In this document: one piece after another, positions 36,084 through 45,136 of the stretch
How positions within the stretch are numbered: position 1 is the stretch's first letter
Layout: every line of letters starts with the position of its first letter
Origin: Microbacterium sp. cf046
GTDB taxonomy: Bacteria; Actinomycetota; Actinomycetes; Actinomycetales; Microbacteriaceae
NCBI RefSeq assembly: GCF_900114345.1
Contig: NZ_FOZJ01000003.1
Coordinates: 1 to 64,000, forward strand
Direction of reading: 5' to 3'
Length of the DNA stretch: 64,000 bases
Position numbers and translations under genes: made by a program
Notes under the pieces: generated by a model
What the model was told of the DNA's origin: nothing
The model's input: only the letters and a program-made list of their open reading frames with translations
Database searches by the model: none

Positions 36084-37559
36084 ATGCCCAACGGACTCAT
36101 CGCCGAAGACAGCCTGCGCGTGCACCCGGAGGGTCTCGCGCTCTCGCTGACCCTGCCCTGGTACAGAAGCCTCTGGCTGTCGTCGGTCGGCAGCTTGAGA
36201 GTGACGATCGACGGCACCGAGGTGCCGGCCGACGACATCGCGTTCGAGCTCAAGGGAGTGCGGTACACGCTCGACCAGTTGCCCGACCAGAGCGATGTGC
36301 TCTGGTACCTGCAGGAGCACCCGCAGCTGATCGTGCGCCGCGAGGCGCCGATCGCACTCGGCGGGACGCACCGGGTCGAGATCTTCGGCGAGCTGCGCCT
36401 GCCGTACATGCAGATCGCACCCGGCAAGGACGGCGGCCCCGGCATGTACGTGCCGAACTTCGTGCGGCAGTCGTTCACCCTCACGGCGACGGATCGGGAT
36501 GCCGCACCCCCGGCCCTCGTGTCGGACGTGCCCCCGCCGCCGGCGGCGACCGACGAAGACCCGTTCAAGCTCGGCCTGACCCTGTACTCGGCCAGCGCGG
36601 AGTTCCGCGCCGGCTGGTTCGACTTCGACGGGCTGCTCGACCGGGTCGCCGAGCTCGGCATCGGCCCGGGCATCGAGATCGTGGCCTCGCAGGTTCTGCC
36701 CACCTACCCGATCGTCTCGGACGAGTTCGTCGCCGGCTGGCGGGCCGCGTTCGACAAGCACGGGTTCGACGCGAGCTCGTTCGGCGCGAACCTCGACATG
36801 GGCCGCCGTCGCGATCGCGACATGACTCCGGACGAGGAGTTCGAGTTCAGCGAGGTGATGTTCCAGGGCGCGAAGAAGCTCGGGTTCCCGCTCGTGCGCA
36901 TCCAGAGCGCGAAGCCCGAGCTGCTGCGACGCCTGCTGCCGGTCGCCGAGAAGCTGAACCTCAAGCTCGCGTATGAGATCCACGCGCCGATGGGGCCGAA
37001 CGCCGACGCCGTGCTCAAGGTGCGCGACACGTATGCCGAGCTCGACTCGCCGCTTCTCGGCTTCGTCGCCGACTTCTCCTCGACGATGCACAGCATGTCG
37101 CCGACGCTGCTGAGGGCCGTTCAGCGCGCCGGGCTCGATGACGAGGCGCTCGCGAAGCTGCAGGCGATCTGGGCCACCGACGCGACGATGCAGGAGCGCC
37201 AGCAGGAGTTCATCGGCTACCTCAAGGGTCGCGACTTCGATCCGGGCCGGCTCGGATCGTTCGCGCACCTCGCCTTCAACATGCACGGCCATGTCGCCCC
37301 GCAGGAGTGGGCCGACATCATGCCGCAGATCCTGCACGTGCACGCGAAGTTCTACGACATCGACGAGAGCGGACTCGAGCCGGCGATCGACTACCCCGAA
37401 CTCGTGCGCGTCTTCGTGGAGAACGGCTACCGCGGCTACTGGTCGAGCGAATGGGAGGGCCATGCGTTCGCCGAGCTCGGCGAGGTCGACCCGCTCGTGC
37501 TCGTGCGCAAGCAGCACGACCTGATCCGCCGATCGATGCGGGAGCTGCAGCCGGCATGA
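36084..37559 (+). CDS. Single-chain C-glycoside deglycosidase-like protein (beta-alpha fusion)
   Basis: A 491-residue fusion. Residues 1-135 are a beta-type domain with LPWYRSLWLSSV and LPYMQIAPGKDGGPG, nearly the same landmarks as the separate beta protein at 48091. A Pro-rich linker (about 137-160) joins it to a TIM barrel (160-491) that closely follows the separate alpha protein at 46236: MGRRRDRDMTPDEE, FSSTMHSMSPTLLR, MPQILHVHAKFYDI, SSEWEGHAFAELGE. The metal ligands Glu298, Asp330, His420 and Glu456 are all present, so it should be active. The predicted reaction is release of the aglycone from a 3-oxo-C-glycoside. ATG 36084 follows GAAGGA, 38 bases after the preceding fusion gene, so the two form an operon. 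Confidence 0.82.
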   Translation: MPNGLIAEDSLRVHPEGLALSLTLPWYRSLWLSSVGSLRVTIDGTEVPADDIAFELKGVRYTLDQLPDQSDVLWYLQEHPQLIVRREAPIALGGTHRVEIFGELRLPYMQIAPGKDGGPGMYVPNFVRQSFTLTATDRDAAPPALVSDVPPPPAATDEDPFKLGLTLYSASAEFRAGWFDFDGLLDRVAELGIGPGIEIVASQVLPTYPIVSDEFVAGWRAAFDKHGFDASSFGANLDMGRRRDRDMTPDEEFEFSEVMFQGAKKLGFPLVRIQSAKPELLRRLLPVAEKLNLKLAYEIHAPMGPNADAVLKVRDTYAELDSPLLGFVADFSSTMHSMSPTLLRAVQRAGLDDEALAKLQAIWATDATMQERQQEFIGYLKGRDFDPGRLGSFAHLAFNMHGHVAPQEWADIMPQILHVHAKFYDIDESGLEPAIDYPELVRVFVENGYRGYWSSEWEGHAFAELGEVDPLVLVRKQHDLIRRSMRELQPA

Positions 37560-37575
37560 GCGTGGGGGCGGCGCG

Positions 37576-38517
37576 TCAGGCGAGGGCGTGCGCGCCCTCT
37601 TCGACCAGGCGGCCAGCCTCCTCGAACAGTGCTCGCATCCAGCTGTGTTCGGGATCGCGGCCGTGGACGGGATGCCACCACAGGGCGTTGACCAGCGGTG
37701 TGGCGGCGAAGGGGAGACCCACCACCCGGATGCCCGCGACTTGCCGGGCAATCGGCGCCAAAGCCGCCTGAATGATTCCGAGGCGGTTCGTTCCTGCGAT
37801 GAAGTACGGCATCGAGAGGAAGCTCTCGACGATCACCTCGATATGGGGTTCCACCCCGAGCTGCTGCACTTGCCGTGTCGCCGAGGTGAAGGCGGTGCGC
37901 GACTGGTAGGTCATGACCCAGGGCAGCGTGGCGATGTCATCCATTGTGAGCGCATCGCCGACTGTCGAGTTCGATTCCGAGACTACGGCGAGCCAGTCGT
38001 CGTGCCACAGATCCGCGTAAGGCAGGTCGGTCAGATAGCCGTGGGGGATCACCATCCCGTCCACCGACCGCAGTCGTGTGGCGGCGTCTTCGACGATCGA
38101 AGGGTTGTGCAGCATGAACCGGAAGCGCACGCCGGGGGCGCGCTCGGCGGCGAGCTCCGACACGACCTTTCCGATCGTGACGAACCCGTAGTCCGACCCG
38201 TAAACCGAGAACTCCCGGACCGACTCGGCCGGAGACCAGTTCGCCTGGCTCTCGAAGACGCGCCTTGCCGACTCGAGTGCCGTTGTCGTGTGTTCGGTGA
38301 GTCTCACCGCGAAGGGCGTGAGTTCGTACGAGTTTCCGCGCCGCGCGAGGATGGGGTCGCCGAAATGCGTGCGCAGGCGCGAGAGGGAGGCGCTCAGGGC
38401 GGGCTGACTCAGGTGCAGGCGCTCCGCGGCGCGCGTCACGCTGCGCTCGGTCAGCAGTGCGTCCAAGGACACCAGGAGGTTCAGATCGAGGCGGGAGAGC
38501 GGCGAGTTGTCGGTCAC
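37576..38517 (-). CDS. LysR-family transcriptional regulator
   Basis: A 313-residue LysR protein. The N-terminal winged helix reads LDLNLLVSLDALLTERSVTRAAERLHLSQPALSASLSRLR, and the rest is the periplasmic-binding-like effector domain (residues about 95-300). In length and N-terminus it resembles the NodD/LinR-like group that often senses plant phenolics. GTG 38517 is chosen because the family starts close to LDLNLL; GAAGGA lies some distance upstream. It is convergent with the fused deglycosidase genes and divergent from the sugar ABC operon at 38769. A T-N11-A palindrome at 38678 in the shared region is its likely site. Confidence 0.9.
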   Translation of the reverse strand: MTDNSPLSRLDLNLLVSLDALLTERSVTRAAERLHLSQPALSASLSRLRTHFGDPILARRGNSYELTPFAVRLTEHTTTALESARRVFESQANWSPAESVREFSVYGSDYGFVTIGKVVSELAAERAPGVRFRFMLHNPSIVEDAATRLRSVDGMVIPHGYLTDLPYADLWHDDWLAVVSESNSTVGDALTMDDIATLPWVMTYQSRTAFTSATRQVQQLGVEPHIEVIVESFLSMPYFIAGTNRLGIIQAALAPIARQVAGIRVVGLPFAATPLVNALWWHPVHGRDPEHSWMRALFEEAGRLVEEGAHALA

Positions 38518-38768
38518 GACGGTGTGATCCTTCGTTCGAGATGCAGGTCCGATTGTATCGTTCGGCCCTATTCCCGTCGGGGTTTGCATCACGCACATCG
38601 ATAACGATCGGGCGGAGACGGCCCGGCCTCAGGTGTCGGCATCCCACCGCGGCTTATGTCCTCCATCGATCAAACTAATGTGTGTTTTCGACACATCTAG
38701 GTCAAGATGGCAATACAGCGGAACGCAGCCCGTGTGTTCTGCAGACAACGAAGTCAGAAAGGCTGGAC
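38518..38768. promoter_or_regulatory. Divergent LysR/sugar ABC promoter region with palindrome
   Basis: The 251-base gap contains ATGTGT (38678-38683) and ACACAT (38691-38696) separated by seven bases, a palindrome that also fits the T-N11-A LysR box (TGTGTTTTCGACACA). AAAGG at 38757 is the ribosome site for the binding protein. No gene is seen. Confidence 0.55.
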
Positions 38769-40070
38769 ATGACACAGCACAGTCGCTCTCGCGTCCTCGG
38801 TCACGGCATCTTCGCCGTCACGGCCGCAGGTGCCCTCATCCTTGCCGGCTGCTCCTCCTCGGCCACCCCCGAAGAGTCGGCCGGAGGCGCGCAGGCGTTC
38901 TCGTTCACGTTCGCAACCTCCAACAACCTCGAGAGCCCGTACCAGACGCTGGCCGACCTCTACATGGAGGAGAACCCCGACGTCACCATCACGACCAACC
39001 CGACGCCCAACGACAAGTACGGCGAGACGATCCGCACCCAGCTGCAGGCAGGCAACGGTGCAGACGTGATCCAGACCACACCTGGAAGCGGTGACGCCCG
39101 TGGTCTGATCGGCCTCGCCGACGCCGGCTTCCTCGAGCCCCTCGGCGACACCGCCCAGAGCCTGGTGCCGGAGGGCAGTGAGTCGCTCTTCGAGATCGAC
39201 GGCAAGGTCTACGGACAGCCGCTCGACTTCACCATCGGATCCGTCGTTGCGAGCTTCGGAAATGCGGGACGCATGGGTATCGCGGACTTCGTTTGGCCCG
39301 AGTCGATGGACGACCTCTACGCCGCGTGCGACGCCGCGGCCGCCACGGGCGGCTCGCTGTTCGCCCTCGCCGGCGCGGCCCCGCCGAACACGGGTCTGAT
39401 GGCCCAGGCGATCTCTGCCACGCGCGTGTACGCCGAAGAACCCGACTGGAACCAGCAGCGCGCGGACGGCGACACGACCTTCGCCGACAGCGATGGCTGG
39501 AAGGACACACTTCAGACGATCATCGATCTGAACGACGGCGGATGCTTCCAGGCAGGGTCAGAAGGCGGTGGCTTCGACGCCATCACCAACGGTCTCTCCG
39601 GCGGAACCTCGATCGGCGGATTCATCCCGTCGGGCGCCGCGATCGAGATCGCGAAGGCTGCACCGCCCGAGGCCGCGTTCGCGGTCGAGCCGTTCCCGGC
39701 CGGCGATGGCGGAACGCCGTACATCATGGCCAGCTCGAACTACACGCTGTCGATCAACGCCGCCTCCAAAGCCAAGGACGCCTCCGCTGCCTTCCTCGAG
39801 TGGATGTCCGAAGACGCCCAGCAGCAGAAGTACTACGAGCTCTCGGGCGAGCTGCCCGTGTCCGCCTACAAGGACATGGACCTCACCGGCACGATCTACG
39901 AACCCGTGGTCGATCTGCTCGCGTCCAGCTCGTACACCTCCCTGCCGTCCAACGTCTGGCCCAACCCGTCGGTTTACGACGCGCTTTCGGTCGGCGTTCA
40001 AGGCCTCCTGACCGGTCAGAAGACGATCGACCAGGTGCTCGCCGACATGGACACCGCCTGGGATCAGTGA
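38769..40070 (+). CDS. Sugar ABC transporter substrate-binding lipoprotein (family 1)
   Basis: A 433-residue extracytoplasmic binding protein. The lipobox LILAGC gives lipidated Cys28, followed by a Ser-rich linker and a type II binding fold (FSFTFATSNNLESPYQTLADLYMEENPDVTITTNPTPNDKYGETIRTQLQAG), typical of oligosaccharide/glycoside importers. With the two permeases downstream it forms a CUT1-type importer; no ATPase gene is in the window, so it probably shares a genomic MsmK-type ATPase, as is common. The setting suggests glycosides or the liberated sugar as cargo. ATG 38769 follows AAAGG. A long palindrome just after its stop may lower expression of the permeases relative to this protein. 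Confidence 0.9.
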   Translation: MTQHSRSRVLGHGIFAVTAAGALILAGCSSSATPEESAGGAQAFSFTFATSNNLESPYQTLADLYMEENPDVTITTNPTPNDKYGETIRTQLQAGNGADVIQTTPGSGDARGLIGLADAGFLEPLGDTAQSLVPEGSESLFEIDGKVYGQPLDFTIGSVVASFGNAGRMGIADFVWPESMDDLYAACDAAAATGGSLFALAGAAPPNTGLMAQAISATRVYAEEPDWNQQRADGDTTFADSDGWKDTLQTIIDLNDGGCFQAGSEGGGFDAITNGLSGGTSIGGFIPSGAAIEIAKAAPPEAAFAVEPFPAGDGGTPYIMASSNYTLSINAASKAKDASAAFLEWMSEDAQQQKYYELSGELPVSAYKDMDLTGTIYEPVVDLLASSSYTSLPSNVWPNPSVYDALSVGVQGLLTGQKTIDQVLADMDTAWDQ

Positions 40071-40076
40071 CAATCT

Positions 40077-40107
40077 GACCGCCCGGGAGATCATCTCCCG
40101 GGCGGTC
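40077..40107. terminator. Long palindrome between binding-protein and permease genes
   Basis: A perfect 15-base inverted repeat (40077-40091 with 40093-40107, one central base) starts seven bases after the binding-protein stop. Such hairpins commonly act as partial terminators or stabilise the upstream mRNA, giving more binding protein than permease. Confidence 0.75.
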
Positions 40108-40144
40108 GCACTTTGTGCACGATGACGTGAGGACACGACGAATC

Positions 40145-41104
40145 ATGACCGGAACAGTGGAATCGGAGACGGAGCTCGTCGTCCTTCCCAAGAAAAGTGG
40201 CCGTCGCCGCGCCGAGGCGCAGCAGCCGCGCCGACCGGGCCTGCTGAAGTTCGGCTACTGGTGGTGGGCACTGCCCGGGATCGTCCTCGTCATCGCGATC
40301 CACTACGTCGCGACTGCAGTCGGAGGGTTCTTCGCCTTCACGGACTGGTCGGGCATCGGCGACTTCAACTTCATCGGCCTCGAGAACTTCGTCAAGATCT
40401 TCCAGGATCCGACCAAGATCGGCGCCCTCGGCAACACCCTCTTCCTTGCGTTCGCCTCGGTCGTCCTGAGCAACATCGCCGGTCTGGCCATCGCGCTCGG
40501 ACTCAACCGTGGGCTGAAGTCCCGGTACGTGCTGCGCGTGCTGTTCTTCATGCCGGTCGTGCTCAGCCCACTCGCCGTCTCATATATCTGGAAGTTCATC
40601 TTCGACTACAACGGCCCGCTGAACGCGGCGCTGACGGCGGTCGGTCTCGGGGACTTCATCAAGCCCTGGGTTGCGGACCCGACGTGGGCGATCTGGACGG
40701 TGCTGATCGTGATCGTCTGGCAGAACACCGGATTCGCGATGGTCATCTACATGGCCGGTCTCGCGGCCGTGCCGGTTGAGATCGAAGAAGCAGCCGCGAT
40801 CGACGGCGCCAACCTCTGGCAGCGCTTCTGGCACGTCACGCTGCCCTCGATCCGCCCCGCAGTGGCGATTGCGACGACACTCGGCATCGTCAACGGGCTG
40901 CGCGTCTTCGACCAGATCATGGCCCTCACGGCCGGTGGACCGGCCGGCGCCACCGAGACGCTGGCGACGCAGGTCTACAAGCAGTCCTTCTCGCTCGGCA
41001 ATTTCGGCTACGGGGCGGCACTCGCCCTGCTGCTGACCCTGATCATCCTGGCCTTCGCACTCGTCCAGCAGCGCGTCACCAATGGCCGCCCGGAGGAGAG
41101 CTGA
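40145..41104 (+). CDS. Sugar ABC transporter permease (MalF/UgpA type)
   Basis: A 319-residue permease with a basic hydrophilic N-terminus of about 35 residues and six membrane segments. The EAA coupling loop is VEIEEAAAIDGANLWQRFWHVTLPSIRPA. It pairs with the next gene product to form the channel. ATG 40145 is used; GAGGA lies 11 or more bases upstream, slightly far. It begins 37 bases after the palindrome and ends one base before the next ATG. Confidence 0.92.
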   Translation: MTGTVESETELVVLPKKSGRRRAEAQQPRRPGLLKFGYWWWALPGIVLVIAIHYVATAVGGFFAFTDWSGIGDFNFIGLENFVKIFQDPTKIGALGNTLFLAFASVVLSNIAGLAIALGLNRGLKSRYVLRVLFFMPVVLSPLAVSYIWKFIFDYNGPLNAALTAVGLGDFIKPWVADPTWAIWTVLIVIVWQNTGFAMVIYMAGLAAVPVEIEEAAAIDGANLWQRFWHVTLPSIRPAVAIATTLGIVNGLRVFDQIMALTAGGPAGATETLATQVYKQSFSLGNFGYGAALALLLTLIILAFALVQQRVTNGRPEES

Positions 41105-41105
41105 C

Positions 41106-41942
41106 ATGTTCCGCTACACGAAGTTCACGGCACTCCGCGAGGTCGCCTTCTGGATCATCGCCATCGTGTTCCTGGCCCCGTTCTATTTCCTGTTGGCGAC
41201 GTCGCTGAAATCCGACCAGGAGACCCTCACTACGACGGCGCTGACGCCCCCGTCGTCCATCGACTTCAGTAATTTCATCGACGTGCTGACCGCGACCGGC
41301 AATTCGAACGTGATCATGGGCCTGATCAACAGCATCCTGATCACGACCGGCAGCATTCTGCTTCTCGTGCTGCTCGGCGCGTTGACCGGCTACGTCATCG
41401 CCCGCAGCACGCGACGGTGGAGTCGCGGTGTCTACTTCCTCTTCCTCGTGGCGATCATCCTCCCGACCCAGCTCGGCACCGTGCCGCTGTACATCGGCGC
41501 ACGCACCGTCGGGCTGACCGGATCGATCTGGGGCATGATCATCCTCTACACCGGGATGCTGCTTCCCCTGTCGATCTTCCTGTACGCCGGCTTCTTCCGA
41601 GGACTCGGGACCGAGTACGAGGAAGCCGCCACGATCGACGGGGCCAGCCGGACGCAGATCTTCTTCCGGATCGTGCTTCCGCTCATGTCGCCCGCGACCG
41701 GAACCGTCGCGATCCTGTGCGGACTGATCGTCTGGAACGACTTCTTCACGTCGCTGATCTTCCTCGGCGGATCCGCGAACCAGACCCTCCCCGTCGCGAT
41801 GTACTACTACATCGGCTCGCTGGTCTCGGCGTGGAACAAGATCTTCGCGATCGTGATCGTGTCGATGATCCCGATCCTGGCGTTCTACCTGTTCGCGCAG
41901 AAGCGCTTCATCCAAGGGTTCGCCGGTGGGCTGAAGGGCTGA
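41106..41942 (+). CDS. Sugar ABC transporter permease (MalG/UgpE type)
   Basis: A 278-residue permease with six membrane segments and the EAA loop TEYEEAATIDGASRTQIFFRIVLPLMSPA. The C-terminal FAQKRFIQGFAGGLKG is characteristic of MalG-type subunits. It forms the heterodimeric channel with the preceding protein. ATG 41106 lies one base after the previous stop, following GGAGGAG. The SnoaL-like gene starts four bases after its stop. Confidence 0.93.
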   Translation: MFRYTKFTALREVAFWIIAIVFLAPFYFLLATSLKSDQETLTTTALTPPSSIDFSNFIDVLTATGNSNVIMGLINSILITTGSILLLVLLGALTGYVIARSTRRWSRGVYFLFLVAIILPTQLGTVPLYIGARTVGLTGSIWGMIILYTGMLLPLSIFLYAGFFRGLGTEYEEAATIDGASRTQIFFRIVLPLMSPATGTVAILCGLIVWNDFFTSLIFLGGSANQTLPVAMYYYIGSLVSAWNKIFAIVIVSMIPILAFYLFAQKRFIQGFAGGLKG

Positions 41943-41946
41943 TCCG

Positions 41947-42321
41947 ATGACGGACGACAACCGGGTCGCTTTCGAGCGGTTCGCGGATCTCTTCTACGTC
42001 CAGAAGCGGGTGGCGGATGCCTTCGCATTCCTCGTCGCCGACGACTATCGCCAGCACAACCCGACGATCGTCGACGGCCCCGCCGCCGCGATCGAGATGC
42101 TGAACCCCAAATTCGACGGCTCACCCGAGGCGGTCTTCGAGATCCAGCGGATCCTCGTGGACGGCGACCTCGCGATGGTGCACGTCAAGGCCTCCCGTCC
42201 CGGCGCACCCGACGCCGCGGTCGCGGACATCTACCGATTCGAGAGCGGCCGGATCGTCGAGCACTGGGACGTGCTTCAGCAAGTCCCGGCGCATGCCGCC
42301 CACGACCATCCGATGTTCTGA
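41947..42321 (+). CDS. SnoaL-like (NTF2 fold) small protein
   Basis: A 124-residue protein of the SnoaL/NTF2-like alpha+beta barrel: FADLFYVQKRVADAFAFLVADDYRQHNPTIVDGPAAAIEML, then VFEIQRILVDGDLAMVHVKASRP and DIYRFESGRIVEHWDVLQQVP. This YRQHNP...EHWD pattern is the usual SnoaL-like form found beside catabolic genes. Members act as cyclases, dehydratases or isomerases, or only bind small molecules. Placed between the sugar permease and the TIM-barrel isomerase, it might act on a keto-sugar or an unstable aglycone, but there is no direct evidence. The adjacent spacing shows it belongs to the operon. Confidence 0.8.
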   Translation: MTDDNRVAFERFADLFYVQKRVADAFAFLVADDYRQHNPTIVDGPAAAIEMLNPKFDGSPEAVFEIQRILVDGDLAMVHVKASRPGAPDAAVADIYRFESGRIVEHWDVLQQVPAHAAHDHPMF

Positions 42322-42339
42322 CCACCGAAGGACGAACCC

Positions 42340-43134
42340 ATGTACCAGCTCGCACCCAACATCGAACTGCTCTTCACCGAGGCCGGCGACTATCACGACC
42401 GCGTGCGCGCGGCCGCGGCATCCGGATTCACCGCGGTCGAGATGTGGGGTCCGACCGGCGTCGACGCGCCCTCGACGCCGAAAGATCTGCCCGCGCTCAA
42501 GGCCGCGCTCGACGAGACCGGCACCCAGATGACGGCACAGCTCTCGGAGCCGCGCACGCAGTTCATGATCCCGCCCTGGGACCACTCGGAGTTCTACCGC
42601 AAGCTCGACGAGGGCGTCGAGATCGCGCACTTCCTCGGAACTCCCCGCATAGTGGTCGGCAGCGGGACCGGGTTCGGCGGCTGGAAGCGCCAGGTGCAGC
42701 TGGACAAGCTCATCGAGATCTACCAGAAGGCGATCGCGCAGATCGAGGGCTCCGGCATCACGCTCGTCCTCGAGCCGGTCAACGTGCGCGTCGACCACCC
42801 CGGTTCGCTCCTGGACCGCACCGCCGAAGGCGTGTACGTCGCTCGAGGCGTGGACTCGCCGTACTTCGGCGTCCTGTACGACATCTACCACTCGGCCGTC
42901 GAGGGCGAGGACATGGCAGCCGAGCTGGCGAACGCCGGATCGATCGTGAAGTACGTGCAGCTGGCCGACACCGAAGGCCGCGGGGAGCCGGGTACGGGTT
43001 CAATCGACTGGCCCGCGACCCTCGCGACCCTTCGCTCGTCGGGTTACGACGGACCCGTCGGGCTCGAGTACTACCCGAAGACCGCGTCGGCCGAGTCGGT
43101 GCAGTACATCCGAGATCTGGCGGCTCAGGCGTGA
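42340..43134 (+). CDS. Hydroxypyruvate-isomerase-like TIM-barrel protein, copy 1
   Basis: A 264-residue xylose-isomerase-like TIM barrel of the hydroxypyruvate isomerase (Hyi) subgroup: YQLAPNIELLFTEAGDYHDRVRAAAASGFTAVEMW, LVLEPVN with the metal Glu, and VLYDIYHSAVEGEDM with Asp-Tyr-His. A probable ligand Glu lies in GLEYYP near the end. The likely role is isomerisation or epimerisation of a small sugar or keto-sugar after C-glycoside cleavage; the substrate is unknown. A paralogue of the same length lies at 50844. Its stop overlaps the oxidase start as GTGA, linking it tightly to sugar oxidation. Confidence 0.85.
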   Translation: MYQLAPNIELLFTEAGDYHDRVRAAAASGFTAVEMWGPTGVDAPSTPKDLPALKAALDETGTQMTAQLSEPRTQFMIPPWDHSEFYRKLDEGVEIAHFLGTPRIVVGSGTGFGGWKRQVQLDKLIEIYQKAIAQIEGSGITLVLEPVNVRVDHPGSLLDRTAEGVYVARGVDSPYFGVLYDIYHSAVEGEDMAAELANAGSIVKYVQLADTEGRGEPGTGSIDWPATLATLRSSGYDGPVGLEYYPKTASAESVQYIRDLAAQA

Positions 43135-44666
43135 GTACGCGCGAGTACCCGGAGGTCGTCGACGTCGCCATCGTCGGAAGCGGGCCGGCCGGTGCGACCT
43201 ACGCGCGCATCCTGAGCGAGAATGCCCCGGCAGCGACGATCGCCATGTTCGAGGTCGGTCCGACCGTCTCCGATCCGCCAGGCGCACACGTGAAGAACAT
43301 CGCCGACCCCGATGAACGCGCTCGCGCACAGCTGCGGTCGGAGGGACCGAATGCCCACGACGACGGCGATCGTGTCGGCGGAATCGTGAAAACTGCTCAG
43401 CGCCGCGCGCGCCCGGGTACGTTCCTGCTCGAATCGGGGTACCAGGTCGAGGGCGAGGACGGCCTGCCGGTCGCGGCGTTCTCGAGCAATGTCGGCGGCA
43501 TGTCGGCGCACTGGACCGGCGCGTGCCCGCGACCCAACGACAGCGAGCGCATCGGCTTCCTCGACGACAGCGGTGAGCTCGACGAGCTGCTGACCGAGGC
43601 GGAGCGTCTGCTCGGGGTGACGACCGACGCGTTCGAGGCGTCTCCACATGCCCCGCTCGTTCGCGGTCGGCTGGCTGCCGCAGCCGACGATGGCCGCGAT
43701 GAGTACGAACGCGTCCAGCGGATGCCGCTCGCCGTGCATCGTCGTGACGACGGTGCACTCGTGTGGTCGGGGTCGGACGTCGTGCTCGGCGATGAGGCAC
43801 GCGGCAACGCGAACTTCACGCTGTACGACGAGTCGCTCGTGACCAGGGTGCTCATCGAAGACGGTCACGCGGCCGGAGTCGCGGTCACCGACGAGCGCAC
43901 GGGCGAGAGTCACGAGGTGCGCGCCCGCCACGTCGTCGTGGCGGCAGACGCCCTCCGCACCCCGCAGGTGCTCTGGGCTTCCGGCATCCGTCCTGGGGCT
44001 CTCGGGCGGTACCTCAACGACCAGGCGCAGATCGTGTTCGCGGTGCGCATCCGCGACTTCGAGCCCGCCGCGCTTGCCGACGGCGCTCCGCAGACAGGCC
44101 TCAGCGAGTACAGCGGCGTCACGTGGGTGCCGTTCACCGACGAGAGCCCGTTCCACGGCCAGGTCATGCAGCTCGATGCGTCGCCGGTGAAGCTCGCCGA
44201 GGACGATCCGGCGGCGCCCGGATCGATCGTAGGGCTCGGTCTGTTCTGCGCGAAGGACCTGCAGGCCTCGGACCGGCTGGAGTTCTCCGACCGGGCGGTC
44301 GACGGGTACGGGATGCCGGCCATGACGGTGCACTACACCCTCAGCGCGCACGATCACGAGGTGATCGAGCGGGCGATGGCCGAGATCGTCCGACTCGGGA
44401 AGGCGGTCGGCGAGCCTCTCGACGACCGCCCGTTCATGATGCCCCTCGGTGCCTCGCTGCACTATCAGGGCACCACGCGCATGGGTGAGACCGACGACGG
44501 TGAGAGCGTCTGCGACCCCGACAGCCAGGTCTGGGGAGTGCCGGGTCTGTTCGTCGCGGGCAACGGAGTGATTCCGACATCGACCGCGTGCAACCCGACG
44601 CTCACGGGGGTGGCTCTCGCCGTGCGCGGTGCGCGCCGTATCGCCGCCGCGCTTGCTTCTGTCTAA
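43131..44666 (+). CDS. carA: GMC-family FAD-dependent sugar/C-glycoside oxidase (CarA-like)
   Basis: A 511-residue GMC oxidoreductase of the pyranose-oxidase-like branch. The FAD motif is VAIVGSGPAGATYARIL, followed by the flavin-near loop VGGMSAHWTGACPRPND, and the C-terminal catalytic pair is probably His444 (SLHYQGTTRMG) and Asn488 (ACNPTLTG). CarA of Microbacterium is an FAD enzyme of this kind that oxidises C3 of the sugar in C-glycosides so that the CarB/CarC-type deglycosidase can cut the C-C bond. The split deglycosidase genes follow 74 bases downstream, which strongly supports the same role. GTG 43131 overlaps the preceding stop. Ordinary O-glycosides or free sugars are alternative substrates. 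Confidence 0.85.
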   Translation: MSTREYPEVVDVAIVGSGPAGATYARILSENAPAATIAMFEVGPTVSDPPGAHVKNIADPDERARAQLRSEGPNAHDDGDRVGGIVKTAQRRARPGTFLLESGYQVEGEDGLPVAAFSSNVGGMSAHWTGACPRPNDSERIGFLDDSGELDELLTEAERLLGVTTDAFEASPHAPLVRGRLAAAADDGRDEYERVQRMPLAVHRRDDGALVWSGSDVVLGDEARGNANFTLYDESLVTRVLIEDGHAAGVAVTDERTGESHEVRARHVVVAADALRTPQVLWASGIRPGALGRYLNDQAQIVFAVRIRDFEPAALADGAPQTGLSEYSGVTWVPFTDESPFHGQVMQLDASPVKLAEDDPAAPGSIVGLGLFCAKDLQASDRLEFSDRAVDGYGMPAMTVHYTLSAHDHEVIERAMAEIVRLGKAVGEPLDDRPFMMPLGASLHYQGTTRMGETDDGESVCDPDSQVWGVPGLFVAGNGVIPTSTACNPTLTGVALAVRGARRIAAALASV

Positions 44667-44678
44667 TTCAGACATTAG
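44663..44678. promoter_or_regulatory. Palindrome at the start of the deglycosidase operon
   Basis: CTAAT-TCAGAC-ATTAG overlaps the stop codon of the oxidase gene; TGTCT-AATTC-AGACA is a second symmetry in the same place. It stands about 65 bases before the beta-subunit GTG at 44741 and may be an operator for an internal promoter. Confidence 0.45.
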
Positions 44679-44740
44679 AGTGTAGAAACAATGACAAAGA
44701 TGTCCGGCCGACCGCGTCGGCCCAGAACCAGGAGGTTCTC

Positions 44741-45136
44741 GTGATCCCCGATCGCATCATCGAGCAGGGAACGCTCACGACCCACGGTGCGCGCAGCGCC
44801 GTCGAGGTCCGTCTGCCGTGGTACCGCGCGCTGCCGGGCTCGTGCATCGCCGGCGCGAAGCTCACCATCGACGGCGTCGACGCTCCGGCCGACTCGCTCC
44901 GCTGGAGCATGAACGGCCGCGAGTTCTCGTTCGACGAACTGCGCACCAACACCGCGGAGTGGTGGTTCCCGACCGACTCCGCCGTTCTGTCGGGCGAACT
45001 GCCGATCGATACGGATGCCGAGCACGAGGTGACCGTCGGGCTGACCCTCTACATCCCGTACATCATCATCTCCGACACCGAGACGCTGCACATCGACGAG
45101 ACCAACACCAAGACCATGAAGGCGGTGGCGGCATGA
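44741..45136 (+). CDS. C-glycoside deglycosidase beta subunit (DUF6379, CarC-like)
   Basis: A 131-residue small beta-rich protein with RSAVEVRLPWYRALPGSCIAGAKLTIDGVDAPADSLRWSMNGREFSFDEL and VGLTLYIPYI. This is the DUF6379 type that forms the beta subunit of C-glycoside deglycosidases. In the known complexes (DfgAB, DgpBC, CarBC) the beta subunit packs on the TIM-barrel alpha subunit and shapes its active site. GTG 44741 follows a strong AGGAGG. The stop overlaps the alpha-subunit start as ATGA, so equal amounts should be made. Confidence 0.86.
   Translation: MIPDRIIEQGTLTTHGARSAVEVRLPWYRALPGSCIAGAKLTIDGVDAPADSLRWSMNGREFSFDELRTNTAEWWFPTDSAVLSGELPIDTDAEHEVTVGLTLYIPYIIISDTETLHIDETNTKTMKAVAA

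Noticed and set aside
35376..37751. A 791-codon minus-strand open frame opposite the fused deglycosidase genes
   Set aside because: It has no domain and its length comes only from high GC content; the plus-strand fusion proteins have consistent motifs and metal sites.
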